Positions 52,020-61,182 of a DNA stretch of 64,000 nucleotides are shown here, in pieces. Position 1 is the stretch's first letter, and each line of letters begins with the position of its first letter. The notes beneath the pieces were generated by a model. The model made no database searches, was not told the DNA's origin, and saw only the letters and a list, made by a program, of their open reading frames with translations. The DNA lies in contig JAFYNJ010000019.1 of the NCBI GenBank assembly GCA_017549805.1, positions 62,001-126,000 on the forward strand. The letters are read 5' to 3'. The position numbers and the translations under genes are program-made. Origin of the DNA: Bacteroidales bacterium. GTDB lineage: Bacteria; Bacteroidota; Bacteroidia; Bacteroidales; F082.

Positions 52020-52034
52020 CCTGTTCGGGGCACA
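52020..52034. repeat. attR: second copy of the attachment core
   Basis: CCTGTTCGGGGCACA, identical to 6224-6238. Chromosomal sequence resumes after it. Confidence 0.9.
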
Positions 52035-52040
52035 GCAATC

Positions 52041-52068
52041 AGCAACCTATAATAGGGTTGCTTTTTTT
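52041..52068 (+). terminator. Intrinsic terminator, originally behind tRNA-Leu
   Basis: AGCAACC (52041-52047) pairs with GGTTGCT, followed by seven T residues. In an empty chromosome it would lie 5 bp after the tRNA-Leu(CAG) end and terminate that operon. It ends just before the ATG of the pseudouridine synthase gene. Confidence 0.8.
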
Positions 52069-52070
52069 AT

Positions 52071-52970
52071 ATGAAAGACAAAAAGCGCCACTCCAAAGAA
52101 AACCCTCTGAAATTCAAGGTCGTTGAGCCATCACCCTTGATGGAATTCATCATGAAAAAGATGGACGGTATCAGCCGTACCAAAGTGAAACACATGTTGG
52201 CCAACGGCGTGGTCTCTGTGGACGGAGAACGCTCCTCCCAGTTCGACTTCGCTCTCAAACCGGGTATGACTGTAGAAATTGGCAAACCCTCCGCCAAAGA
52301 ACGTTTCTACAGCAAATGGCTTAAGATTGTCTATGAGGACAAATACCTTGTGGTGATCGACAAAAAGGAAGGTTTGCTCACCAACAGCCCGGGCAAGGAA
52401 CAGGAAACGGCCCAATCCATCCTGAACCAGTATTTTACCGCATCACAACAGCGTTGCAGGGCGCATACCATCCACCGTCTCGACCGCGACACTTCGGGAT
52501 TGATGCTTTTCGCCAAGGACAAGCAGATTGCCATGAGCTTTGAAGAGAATTGGAAGGAGAAGGTCTATGACCGCCGCTATGTAGCCGTCGTCGAAGGCAA
52601 GTTGGAACCGAGGGAAGGCACGGTGGAGTCGTGGCTCAAGGACAATAAGATGTTCGTGACCTATTCCAGTCCTGTCGATAACGGCGGCAAATTCGCCGTT
52701 ACCCATTACGAGGTGCTGGTCAGCAACAGAAACTATTCGTTGGTGGACTTCCATCTGGAGACTGGCCGAAAGAACCAGATCCGTGTCCATGCCCAAGACC
52801 TTGGTCATCCCATCGTGGGAGATGAGAAATACGGCAGTCACGACAACTCATTGGGGCGACTCTGTCTCCATGCCTACAGACTCTGTTTCATCCATCCCAC
52901 AACAGGCAAGGAACACGAGTTTGAGACTCCATTCCCGAAGGTGTTCGAGAAGCCATTTAGGCAAAAATAA
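52071..52970 (+). CDS. RluA-family pseudouridine synthase
   Basis: A 299-residue rRNA-modifying enzyme. An S4 RNA-binding domain covers about residues 20-75 (ISRTKVKHMLANGVVSVDGE). The catalytic domain contains HRLDRDTSGLMLFAKD with the catalytic Asp, and GRKNQIRVHAQDLGHPIVGD. Members convert specific uridines of 23S rRNA or tRNA to pseudouridine; the exact site cannot be told. The first ATG lies directly after a terminator, so the true start or promoter may be a little downstream, for instance MEFIMKKMDG at 52140. Confidence 0.92.
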   Translation: MKDKKRHSKENPLKFKVVEPSPLMEFIMKKMDGISRTKVKHMLANGVVSVDGERSSQFDFALKPGMTVEIGKPSAKERFYSKWLKIVYEDKYLVVIDKKEGLLTNSPGKEQETAQSILNQYFTASQQRCRAHTIHRLDRDTSGLMLFAKDKQIAMSFEENWKEKVYDRRYVAVVEGKLEPREGTVESWLKDNKMFVTYSSPVDNGGKFAVTHYEVLVSNRNYSLVDFHLETGRKNQIRVHAQDLGHPIVGDEKYGSHDNSLGRLCLHAYRLCFIHPTTGKEHEFETPFPKVFEKPFRQK

Positions 52971-53041
52971 TTTGTAATTCCGCATTCCTGATTCCGAATT
53001 ATTCCTATCTTTGCCTATCTCAAGGAATAATTAATATAGTT

Positions 53042-53884
53042 ATGAATATCAATGAATTGAAACGGGTGGCATCGCAGGTTCGCCGCGATATCATCCGCAT
53101 GGTGCATGGCTGTCAGTCAGGGCATCCGGGCGGCTCGTTGGGTGCTACCGACCTGGTCACTGCCCTTTATTTCGACCAAATGCAGATCGATCCTGCCAAC
53201 TTCCGTATGGATGGCAATGGTGAGGACATGTTTTTCCTTTCCAATGGCCATATCAGCCCTATGTTTTATAGTATCCTGGCCCGTAGGGGTTATTTCCCGG
53301 TGAGCGAGTTGGCAACCTTCCGCAGGCTTGGTACCCGGCTTCAAGGACATCCTACAACGGCTGAAGGACTGCCTGGTGTGCGTATCGCTTCAGGTTCCCT
53401 CGGACAAGGCCTTTCCGTGGCCGTCGGAGCTGCTCAGGCCAAACGTCTCAATAATGACCAACATCTCGTGTTCGTACTGATGGGCGACGGCGAACAGGAT
53501 GAAGGCCAGATATGGGAAGCCGCTATGTATGCCGGAGCCAAGAAGATCGACAACCTTGTCGGCATTCTCGACTACAACAAGAAACAGATCGACGGTCCTA
53601 CCGATGTGGTGATGAACTTGGGCGACATGAAAGCCAAATACGAGGCTTTCGGCTGGAAAATCATTGAACTCAATGGCAACGACATGCAACAGGTGGTGAA
53701 TGCTCTTAACCAAGCCCGCAAAGAAGCAGGGCAGGGACAACCCCAACTGCTGCTGGCTCACACCGAGATGGGCATGGGCGTCGACTTCATGATGGGCACC
53801 CATAAATGGCATGGCACGCCGCCCAACGACGAACAGGCCACCAATGCATTGTCACAACTTGAGGAGACTTTGGGAGATTATTAA
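53042..53884 (+). CDS. Transketolase, N-terminal (TPP-binding) subunit
   Basis: A 280-residue first half of a split transketolase (pentose phosphate pathway). It has SGHPGGSLGATDL, LSNGHISPMFYSIL, SGSLGQGLSVAVG and the TPP motif MGDGEQDEGQIWEAAMYAG through DYNKKQIDG. It is followed 34 bp later by the second half. A TATCTTTG -7 box lies at 53006-53013. Split transketolases are known in bacteria and archaea; here both halves look complete. Confidence 0.93.
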   Translation: MNINELKRVASQVRRDIIRMVHGCQSGHPGGSLGATDLVTALYFDQMQIDPANFRMDGNGEDMFFLSNGHISPMFYSILARRGYFPVSELATFRRLGTRLQGHPTTAEGLPGVRIASGSLGQGLSVAVGAAQAKRLNNDQHLVFVLMGDGEQDEGQIWEAAMYAGAKKIDNLVGILDYNKKQIDGPTDVVMNLGDMKAKYEAFGWKIIELNGNDMQQVVNALNQARKEAGQGQPQLLLAHTEMGMGVDFMMGTHKWHGTPPNDEQATNALSQLEETLGDY

Positions 53885-53918
53885 ACGGAAAACTGAAAAC
53901 GGAAAACGGAGAGTTATT

Positions 53919-54872
53919 ATGGAAACATTTGAAAAGAAAGATACAAGATCGGGTTTCGGTGAGGGCTTGCTGGAAGCGGGCCGCCGCAACCCCAAAGTGG
54001 TTGCATTTTGTGCCGACCTTACTGGCTCCTTGAAGATGGGTGACTTCGCCAAGGAGTTCCCGGAGCGTTTCTTCCAAACCGGCATTGCCGAGGCCAATAT
54101 GACCAATATGGCTGCGGGTATGGCTTTGAGCGGTTTCATTCCGTTTACGGGTACTTTTGCCGCCTTTGCCACAGGCCGTGTTTATGACCAGATTCGCCAA
54201 TGTGTGGCCTATTCAAACAAGAATGTCAAGATTGCAGCTTCCCATGCCGGCGTGACACTCGGCGAGGATGGCGCCACCCACCAGATTTTGGAAGACATCG
54301 GCCTGATGAAGATGCTGCCCAACATGACGGTTATTGTGCCTTGCGACTTCAACCAGACCAAGAACGCTACCATCGCGGCAGCCGAATATGAAGGTCCCGT
54401 CTATCTACGTTTCGGTCGCCCGAAAGTGCCGAACTTTACACCTGCCGACGAGAAGTTTGAGATCGGGAAAGCCCATTTGATTCAGGAAGGCAAGGATGTC
54501 ACCATCTTCGCCTGCGGCCATCTCGTTTGGAAAGCCATGCAGGCATTGCCAATCCTCAAAGAGATGGGCATCGATGCTGAGTTGATCAACATCCACACCA
54601 TCAAGCCGTTGGATGTGGAGGCTGTGCTGAAGTCAGTAGCTAAGACTTGCTGCGTAGTGACAGCTGAAGAACACATGCGCAATGGTGGTCTCGGCGATAG
54701 TATCGCCCAGGTGCTGGCACTCCATCATCCTGCACCTATCGAGATGGTTGCCGTCAACGACATGTTTGGCCAAAGCGGCACCCCCGATGAGCTATTGAAA
54801 GCATATCATCTGGACACTCCCGACATTATGGAAGCCGTAAAAAAGGTTATCGCAAGAAAGATGAACTCCTAA
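53919..54872 (+). CDS. Transketolase, C-terminal (pyrimidine-binding) subunit
   Basis: A 317-residue partner of the 53042 protein; the two act as a heteromer transferring two-carbon units between sugar phosphates. It contains the transketolase pyrimidine domain (FFQTGIAEANMTNMAAGMAL, SHAGVTLGEDGATHQ) and the C-terminal domain (INIHTIKPLDVEAVLKS). The start at 53919 (METFEKKDTR) is used because the open frame upstream overlaps the first subunit. The linker before it is made of repeated GGAAAACGG units. Confidence 0.92.
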   Translation: METFEKKDTRSGFGEGLLEAGRRNPKVVAFCADLTGSLKMGDFAKEFPERFFQTGIAEANMTNMAAGMALSGFIPFTGTFAAFATGRVYDQIRQCVAYSNKNVKIAASHAGVTLGEDGATHQILEDIGLMKMLPNMTVIVPCDFNQTKNATIAAAEYEGPVYLRFGRPKVPNFTPADEKFEIGKAHLIQEGKDVTIFACGHLVWKAMQALPILKEMGIDAELINIHTIKPLDVEAVLKSVAKTCCVVTAEEHMRNGGLGDSIAQVLALHHPAPIEMVAVNDMFGQSGTPDELLKAYHLDTPDIMEAVKKVIARKMNS

Positions 54873-56045
54873 ATGCTAAATGATATGAAAGAAACAAGAT
54901 TATGCTTTCTGCTCTTATTATCTATATTATTACTAGGCTTCGAAAGTTGCGCGAAAAAAGAGCAGGAGCCCTTGAAGGCGAAGAATGTAATCTACATGAT
55001 CGGTGACGGCATGTCGCTGCCACAGGTATTTGGTACCATGCTCGCCACGGGCGAGGACTTGGCATTCCAACAGTTTCCCTATATTGGCATTGTCGATACC
55101 CGTTCAGCCAGTAACGACATCACCGATTCAGCAGCCGGTGGTACGGCCTTGGCCTGCGACAAGAAGACCAAGAACGGCATGGTAGGCATGGATGTGGATA
55201 CCTTGGCCATGGAAAGCATTCTGGATGTTTTGGCGGATCAGGGCAAGAGTACGGGCATCGTGGTGACTTGCTATTCAGGTCATGCCACGCCTGCGACCTT
55301 CTTCGCCAAGGTGCCGAGTCGCAAGATGTATGAAGACATTGCTTTGCAGATGGCTGAGTCGGACAAGCTCAACGTGATGATTGCTGGAGGCCGCAAGCAT
55401 TTTGATCAACGCAAGGACAGCATCAACCTTCTTGAACGGATGGAAAACGAACTGGGCTGGAAGGTTTATGATACCTTGGCCGACATTGATACGACTTGTA
55501 TGAAATATGCTGTGTTGGCCGCCAAGGGACACATGCCCAAGGCTCCGGAACGTGGTGACTTCTTGCCTGATGGTGTTGAGACGGCTCTGAAAACTTTGTC
55601 GCAAGACGAAGACGGCTTTTTCTTGATGGTGGAAGGCTCCCAGATCGACTTCGCCTGCCATGCCCAGGATTCGGTGAATATGGTGGAGGAGACAGTGGAT
55701 TTCAGCAAAGCCGTTCAGATTGCTTTGGATTTTGCCAAGGCCGATGGCAACACCTTGGTGGTGGTCACTGCCGACCATGAGACGGGCGGTTTGACCATGA
55801 TCGATCCCCAAGGGCATTATTCCAATGTGTCGTTCAATTATTCCACTCGCAGCCATACCTGTCTTCCGGTAATCGTTTATGCCTACGGTCCCGGAGCCGA
55901 GCTGTTCACCGGCTGGATGCAGAACAACGAGCTGAAAGCCAAGATTCTCAAAGCCTGTGGCATTGAGCCACAGTCAGCATCTTCTGAGATGGATCAAGAG
56001 ATTGCTCCCGTAGTGGGAAACTTCGATTCCAATAGGAATAATTGA
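54873..56045 (+). CDS. Alkaline phosphatase, predicted lipoprotein
   Basis: A 390-residue phosphatase that releases phosphate in the periplasm or at the outer membrane. Family signatures are NVIYMIGDGMSLPQV (metal Asp), DITDSAAGGTALACD (nucleophile Ser in DSA), GHATPATFFAKV and VVTADHETGGLT (His ligand). The signal peptide ends in a lipobox (GFESC). The first ATG directly follows the transketolase stop; the ATG at 54885 gives a more normal signal peptide and may be the true start. Confidence 0.92.
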   Translation: MLNDMKETRLCFLLLLSILLLGFESCAKKEQEPLKAKNVIYMIGDGMSLPQVFGTMLATGEDLAFQQFPYIGIVDTRSASNDITDSAAGGTALACDKKTKNGMVGMDVDTLAMESILDVLADQGKSTGIVVTCYSGHATPATFFAKVPSRKMYEDIALQMAESDKLNVMIAGGRKHFDQRKDSINLLERMENELGWKVYDTLADIDTTCMKYAVLAAKGHMPKAPERGDFLPDGVETALKTLSQDEDGFFLMVEGSQIDFACHAQDSVNMVEETVDFSKAVQIALDFAKADGNTLVVVTADHETGGLTMIDPQGHYSNVSFNYSTRSHTCLPVIVYAYGPGAELFTGWMQNNELKAKILKACGIEPQSASSEMDQEIAPVVGNFDSNRNN

Positions 56046-56085
56046 AACGGAAAACGGAGAACGGAAAGTTTTCAGTTTTCCGTTT
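56045..56085. terminator. Bidirectional hairpin between convergent genes
   Basis: AAACGGAAAAC (56045-56055) pairs with GTTTTCCGTTT (56075-56085). It lies between the alkaline phosphatase and speA stop codons. There is no long T run, so efficiency is uncertain. Confidence 0.5.
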
Positions 56086-56092
56086 TCAGCTT

Positions 56093-57982
56093 TCAGTTCT
56101 CCAGATAGGTATATCCGTAAAGTCCTGATCTGTAATTGGAAAGGAACTCTTTCCCTTCCTCAACGGTGATCTTGCCTTCCTTGACGCACTTGGTCACCCA
56201 GGTCTCCACGGTGCGAACCAACTTTTTCGGACTGTATTGGACATATTCGAGCACATCGGCAACGGTTTCGCCGTCGATGACTTGGTCGATGTAATAGCCC
56301 TTTTCATCCACTGAGACGTGCACGGCGTTGGTGTCGCCAAACAGGTTGTGGAGGTCGCCCAGAATCTCCTGGTAGGCGCCTACCAGGAACACACCGATGT
56401 AGTAGTGTTCCTTGTCGTTGAAGCTGTGCAGCGGGATGGTGTGCTGGGTCGATTTTGTGACGAAACTGGTGATCTTGCCGTCGCTGTCGCAGGTGATGTC
56501 TTGCAGGGTGGCGAGGTGGGTTGGATTCTCGTCCAAGCGCTGGATCGGGATGATGGGGAAGAGTTGGTCGATGGCCCAAAGGTCGGGGAGCGACTGGAAC
56601 AGCGAGAAGTTGCAGAAGTATTTGTCAGCCAATAGTTTAGGCAATGAGGTAAAGTCCTCTGGAACGCGCTTCAGGCTATTGGCGATATGGTTCACTTCAC
56701 GGGCGATGCTCCAGAACAAACGTTCAATCTTGGCGCGCGATTTGAGGTCGAGCAGGCCGAGGCTGAACAGGTTCAACGCCTCTTCGCGGATTTCCTGCGC
56801 ATCGTGCCAGATTTCCAACGACGAGCTCTTGTTCAGTTCGTCCCATGAATCGTAGAGTTCCTTGATCAACTCGTGGTCGTCTTCCTCGGGTTCCTCGTTG
56901 TCGTCCCATTCGGGCAAGGAGGTCTTCTCCAACACTTCGAAGATCAGCACGGAATGGTGTGCCGTAAGGGCACGGCCCGATTCGCAGATGACGTTGGGGT
57001 GGGGCAGTTCGTTCTTGTCGCAGGCATCAACAATGGTGTAGATGGCGTTGTTGGCGTATTCTTGGATGCTGTAGTTGACCGAACTGGCGCTGCTGGAGCT
57101 GGTGCCGTCGTAGTCAACACCGAGGCCTCCGCCCATGTCGACGAATTCGATATTGTATCCCATTTTGTGGAGCTGCACATAGAACTGTGCCGCTTCACGC
57201 AGGGCCACATTGATTTTCTTGATTTTGCTGACCTGGCTGCCGATGTGGTAATGCACGAGTTTCAAGCAGTCCTTCATGTCATGTTCCTCCAGGAAGTCAA
57301 GCGCTTCGAGGAGTTCGGAAGAGGTGAGGCCGAACTTGCTGCCGTCGCCGCCCGATTCTTCCCACTTGCCAGCCCCGGAGCTCGCCAGCTTGATGCGCAC
57401 GCCGAGGTTAGGCGTGACTTTCAGCCGACGGGCGATCTTCGCCGTGGTCTTCAGTTCGTTCAGCTTCTCTATGACGATGATGATCTTACGGCCCATCTTC
57501 TGTGCCAGCAAGGCCAACTCGATGAATTCCTCGTCCTTGTAGCCGTTGCAGACGATGAGTGAATCGGAGTCGGTTCCTAATGCCAGGATGGCGTGGAGCT
57601 CTGGCTTGGAGCCGGCTTCCAAGCCGATGTTGCATTTCTTGCCATGGCTGACGATTTCCTCAACCACAGGGCGCATTTGGTTCACCTTGATGGGCATCAC
57701 CACGAAGTTCTGTCCGTGGAACTCATATTCCTTGGCGGCCTCCTTGAAGCAGGAGTCGATACGGTTGATGCGGTCGTCGAGGATATCGGGGAAACGAATC
57801 AGCATGGGTGCCGAAACGTCCCTGAGAGCCAATTCGTCAACAAGGTTGGGAAGGTCCACGGAAGCGCATCCTTCCTTGGGAGTCACCACCATGTGGCCGT
57901 TCTCATTGATCGAAAAATAGTTGCCGCCCCAGCCTTTCACGTTGTAAAGGTCCTCGGAGTCTTCAATACGCCATTTTCTCAT
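56093..57982 (-). CDS. speA: Biosynthetic arginine decarboxylase
   Basis: A PLP enzyme (629 residues, normal length) converting arginine to agmatine for polyamine synthesis. It starts MRKWRIEDSEDLYNVKGWGG. The PLP lysine is in MPIKVNQMRPVVEEI, the glycine-rich phosphate site is DMGGGLGVDYDG, and the C-terminal barrel has VICESGRALTAHHSVL. Its last codons overlap the convergent hairpin. A minus-strand -7 box (complement of 58015-58022) lies 33 bp upstream. Confidence 0.95.
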   Translation of the reverse strand: MRKWRIEDSEDLYNVKGWGGNYFSINENGHMVVTPKEGCASVDLPNLVDELALRDVSAPMLIRFPDILDDRINRIDSCFKEAAKEYEFHGQNFVVMPIKVNQMRPVVEEIVSHGKKCNIGLEAGSKPELHAILALGTDSDSLIVCNGYKDEEFIELALLAQKMGRKIIIVIEKLNELKTTAKIARRLKVTPNLGVRIKLASSGAGKWEESGGDGSKFGLTSSELLEALDFLEEHDMKDCLKLVHYHIGSQVSKIKKINVALREAAQFYVQLHKMGYNIEFVDMGGGLGVDYDGTSSSSASSVNYSIQEYANNAIYTIVDACDKNELPHPNVICESGRALTAHHSVLIFEVLEKTSLPEWDDNEEPEEDDHELIKELYDSWDELNKSSSLEIWHDAQEIREEALNLFSLGLLDLKSRAKIERLFWSIAREVNHIANSLKRVPEDFTSLPKLLADKYFCNFSLFQSLPDLWAIDQLFPIIPIQRLDENPTHLATLQDITCDSDGKITSFVTKSTQHTIPLHSFNDKEHYYIGVFLVGAYQEILGDLHNLFGDTNAVHVSVDEKGYYIDQVIDGETVADVLEYVQYSPKKLVRTVETWVTKCVKEGKITVEEGKEFLSNYRSGLYGYTYLEN

Positions 57983-58014
57983 GTCAATAATTGTTTATTT
58001 ATGAATAGGGGATG

Positions 58015-58094
58015 CAAAAATAGCTATTCTTTTTAATTTTTTATAATTAATTGTATTTTATCATTGGATTCTATCTTAATAGTTTGTATATTTG
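58015..58094. promoter_or_regulatory. Divergent promoters for speA and the T6SS genes
   Basis: Minus strand: TATTTTTG (complement of 58015-58022) for speA. Plus strand: TTG at 58064-58066, a 20-bp spacer and TATATTTG at 58087-58094 for tssH, a consensus promoter. Confidence 0.75.
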
Positions 58095-58125
58095 CCCTTT
58101 CAAGTATCATTGTAGTATATTTCGT

Positions 58126-60621
58126 ATGAGTAGAAAAACCATTCTTGCCTCTTATGAGGAACTGTTGAAGAAGGCTATGAGTTATGCCGTTGACAATTCC
58201 AACGATGCGGTGTATCCATGCCATCTCTTCAAGGCATTGCTTCACAAGGATATGGGCATGGTGCCGTTCCTTGAGGGCAATCTTGACAAAGACTATTATT
58301 ATCTGGTGGAATGGGCTGATGTCGAGATCTCGATGACGCCCAAGTCGTCGCGTCCCAACAGCGACCTCGGTCTTTCCGATGAATCCGTTGCCGTGTTCGA
58401 CATGGCTGACGATTACCGTTCCAAGTTCGGACTCGAGGAGCCTGACAACTATTGCCTTTTGGCTGCCTTGGTGACGCCAGGCGTCGGCTTCAACTTCAAC
58501 CAGATGAAGAACCTGCCTTTGAACGTCAATGAGGTGCTCGATGCCATGGGCAAGCCGGCCGCAGGCGAGGGTAATGTTGCCCAACCGACCGTTCAGCTTT
58601 CGCAGAATGCGAAGAAAGTGCTGTCGAAGTATTGCATCAACAAAAACGAGCAGGTCGCATCGGGCCAGACCACCCCGGTTATTGGCTTTGAACGTGAGAT
58701 CGCTGTGTTTTTTGAGGTGTTGGGACGCAAGACCAAGTCGAATCTCCTTATCGTAGGCGAGTCGGGCGTTGGTAAGACTTCACTGGTGAACGGCTTCGTG
58801 AACCGATTGCTTTACGGTGCAGTTCCGAGCTTCCTGCAAGGCGCTCCCGTTTATGAACTCGACCTGGCAGCCTTGGCCAGTGGTGCCGTCAACAACATGG
58901 AGACGGAAGACCGCTTCAAGAGCGTGCTTGCCGAGCTTCGTGCCTTAGGCAATGCTGTCTTGGTCATCGAAGGCCTTGACAAGATGATGGACAAGATGGG
59001 TGCCCTCCATGGCACGGGCGATATCCTCAAGCAGGAGCTCAACAGGGGCGATATCCTGCTCGTCTGTACTTCCACCATCGATGGTTTTACCAAGAATATC
59101 GAAACCGACAAGGAGATGGTCCGCAAGTTCGAGAAGATCAGTATCGACGAACCGGATGTGGACACTTGCTTCCGCATCGTCAAAGGCGCTGTGAGCACCT
59201 ACGAGAAATATCACGGCCTTGAGATGGACGACAGCGTCATTACCGAAGCCATCCGCCTCTCCAAGCGCTATATGACCGAGAAGGCCATGCCCGACTCGGT
59301 GTTCGACCTCATCGACCGTACCATGGCTTTGATCAAAACCATGAATGACGTTTCGGAGAAAGACCTTGCCGCTGTTGAGGAAAAGATCAACCGACTCAAG
59401 GAAAACCAGGAAGGCCTCGACGACCAGCGCCTCATGGTGGAGCAGAATTGGTTGCATTATGAATTGTTTAACAAGATAAACGTCCTGTTGGTAGCTCAAC
59501 TCGACGACGACACCGATTTCCTGAAGATCCCAACCAAGGAAGAGCGTTTTGCCTATCTCGACCAAGTGATTGCCAAGCTGAAGCCGCTCACCCTTGAAAA
59601 GCGCAATAAGGTGCTCGACACCGACTTGCTTGCCGTTGTTGCCAAGCAAACGGGCATCCCGATGGGCAAGGTCCAGTCGAAGGAAAGGGAGAAATTGGTC
59701 AACGCCGAAGCCATCCTCAAGAACAGGGTGGTGGGGCAGGACCATGCCATCAAGATCATTCTCGATTCCATCTACGAGTCGCGTTCAGGCCTTAACAAGA
59801 AAGGCCAGCCCATGGGCTCCTTCTTCTTCCTCGGACCCACCGGAACCGGTAAGACAGAGCTCTCCAAGGCCTTGGCAGAGTTCCTATTCCAAGAAGAATC
59901 CTCGTTGATCCGTTTCGACATGTCAGAGTTCAAGGAAGAGCACTCCGTCGCTTTGTTGTACGGAGCGCCTCCAGGATATGTGGGCTATGAAGAGGGTGGT
60001 CTGTTGGTCAACAAGATCCGTCAGAAGCCTTATTCTGTGGTGCTGTTCGATGAAATCGAGAAGGCTCACAAGTCGGTGTTCGACCTGTTCCTGCAGATCC
60101 TCGACGAAGGTAAGCTGCATGACCGTCTCGGTCGTGTGGGTGACTTCTCCAACGCCTTGATCCTGTTTACCTCGAATATCGGAAGCAAGTTCATCGTCGA
60201 TTCGTTCGAGAAGGGTGTTGTCCCGAAGAACAGCGACTTGATGACGATCATGCAGGACTATTTCCGTCCCGAATTCCTCGGCCGTCTCACCGAGATCGTG
60301 CCGTTCTCGCCGATTACCCCGGCAACGGTCACCCGCATCTTCAGCATCCACTTGAAGGGTTTGGTCAAGCTGTTGACGGAGCAGAACATCAACTTCAAGA
60401 TCGACGAGGAGACCAAGCAGGCCATTGCCATGATGGACTTCAGTCCGCAGTTCGGTGCCCGTCCCATCATTGGTACCATCCGCAAGGAACTCCGCCGTCC
60501 GCTCTCCAAGATGATCATCTCGGGCAAGCTTAAGGCTGGCGATACCGTCGAGGTCAAGATGGAAGAGAGCAAGGTTGCCTTCTATGTCAATGGTGTCAAG
60601 ACGGAATACCAGTTGAATTGA
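58126..60621 (+). CDS. tssH: Type VI secretion ATPase TssH (ClpV)
   Basis: An 831-residue Hsp100 ATPase that disassembles the contracted T6SS sheath. It has two AAA+ domains: the first with Walker A GESGVGKTSL, the second with GPTGTGKTELS, RFDMSEFKEEHSV and GAPPGYVGYEEGG. The N-terminal domain differs from ClpB, and immediate neighbours are sheath and tube genes, so it is ClpV and not ClpB. The start at 58126 (MSRKTILASY) lies 32 bp after the -7 box. First gene of a T6SS subtype-iii locus. Confidence 0.92.
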   Translation: MSRKTILASYEELLKKAMSYAVDNSNDAVYPCHLFKALLHKDMGMVPFLEGNLDKDYYYLVEWADVEISMTPKSSRPNSDLGLSDESVAVFDMADDYRSKFGLEEPDNYCLLAALVTPGVGFNFNQMKNLPLNVNEVLDAMGKPAAGEGNVAQPTVQLSQNAKKVLSKYCINKNEQVASGQTTPVIGFEREIAVFFEVLGRKTKSNLLIVGESGVGKTSLVNGFVNRLLYGAVPSFLQGAPVYELDLAALASGAVNNMETEDRFKSVLAELRALGNAVLVIEGLDKMMDKMGALHGTGDILKQELNRGDILLVCTSTIDGFTKNIETDKEMVRKFEKISIDEPDVDTCFRIVKGAVSTYEKYHGLEMDDSVITEAIRLSKRYMTEKAMPDSVFDLIDRTMALIKTMNDVSEKDLAAVEEKINRLKENQEGLDDQRLMVEQNWLHYELFNKINVLLVAQLDDDTDFLKIPTKEERFAYLDQVIAKLKPLTLEKRNKVLDTDLLAVVAKQTGIPMGKVQSKEREKLVNAEAILKNRVVGQDHAIKIILDSIYESRSGLNKKGQPMGSFFFLGPTGTGKTELSKALAEFLFQEESSLIRFDMSEFKEEHSVALLYGAPPGYVGYEEGGLLVNKIRQKPYSVVLFDEIEKAHKSVFDLFLQILDEGKLHDRLGRVGDFSNALILFTSNIGSKFIVDSFEKGVVPKNSDLMTIMQDYFRPEFLGRLTEIVPFSPITPATVTRIFSIHLKGLVKLLTEQNINFKIDEETKQAIAMMDFSPQFGARPIIGTIRKELRRPLSKMIISGKLKAGDTVEVKMEESKVAFYVNGVKTEYQLN

Positions 60622-60696
60622 TAGTTGAAAATTGAAAGTTATACTTGAAATAACAAATAGTAAATCATTAAATATAAAATCTTTAAATCTAACTGT

Positions 60697-61158
60697 ATGG
60701 AAGAGAAAAATTTCATTTCAAAAGCGACTGATGAAGAATCAGGGAGCAATGTAAGTGCATTGGACACCAACAAGACCCTGTTCATTGACCAGTACACCAC
60801 CGACGCTCAGGGTGAAGATCCCGAGTTGTTTGAGGATGCTAAGACCATCAACGATGTGTTCGACCACTTCAAGCCGAATGTTGAGGTTGCGTTCACGGGT
60901 GAGGACGGCGGCATCGTGTCAGAGACGCTGCACTTCAACGAGATCAAGGACTTCGAGGCTGATGGCGGACGCGGCAACCTCGTGGCCAACAGCGAGTTCC
61001 TCTCCGAACAAAAGGCGCAGATGGACAGCTTCGCCAAGGTGAGGAAGCAAATCGAACAGAACAAGAAACTCCGCGATATCCTGAAGGATCCCAAGAGCAA
61101 GGAAGAGCTCAAGGACTATCTGGAGTATCTGTTGAATGAACTGAAGGATAATGAATAA
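60697..61158 (+). CDS. tssB: Type VI secretion sheath small subunit TssB
   Basis: A 153-residue sheath protein. It has the TssB-like FKPNVEVAFTGEDGG, the acidic middle, and a helical C-terminus (RKQIEQNKKLRDILKDPKSK) of the Bacteroidota type. It pairs with TssC to form the contractile sheath. It lies 75 bp after tssH and 24 bp before tssC. Confidence 0.9.
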   Translation: MEEKNFISKATDEESGSNVSALDTNKTLFIDQYTTDAQGEDPELFEDAKTINDVFDHFKPNVEVAFTGEDGGIVSETLHFNEIKDFEADGGRGNLVANSEFLSEQKAQMDSFAKVRKQIEQNKKLRDILKDPKSKEELKDYLEYLLNELKDNE

Positions 61159-61182
61159 TCAAGAATTTAGAACTTAGATATT

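Larger units (their letters stand above)
6224..52034. mobile_element. 45.8-kb integrative element carrying a defence island
   Basis: The element lies between 15-bp direct repeats in a tRNA-Leu gene. It has an integrase gene at the right end, integrase arm-type GTGTCAAC sites at both ends, an excisionase-like HTH gene and replication-type proteins (VirE-N-like, DUF3987). Housekeeping genes lie on both outer sides. I see no relaxase, type IV secretion, capsid, terminase or portal genes, so it is neither a complete prophage nor a self-transmissible ICE. Peptidase M15, spanin-like genes and a DnaA-C-like protein suggest a cryptic or phage-satellite-like element. The cargo includes type I R-M, a TerY-P-type operon, McrBC and a UvrD helicase. 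Confidence 0.88.
51740..52070. other. Right-end control region: integrase promoter, arm sites, attR, displaced terminator
   Basis: Holds the integrase -7 box (complement of 51825-51832), arm sites at 51850-51868, an AT-rich stretch to about 52015 with no gene, attR at 52020-52034 and a terminator at 52041-52068. Confidence 0.75.

Noticed and set aside
6224-52034. Complete prophage or integrative conjugative element
   Set aside because: No terminase, portal, capsid, tail, relaxase or type IV secretion genes are present.
58126-60621. ClpB disaggregase
   Set aside because: The N-terminal domain differs and the downstream genes are T6SS sheath and tube genes, so TssH/ClpV is the better call.
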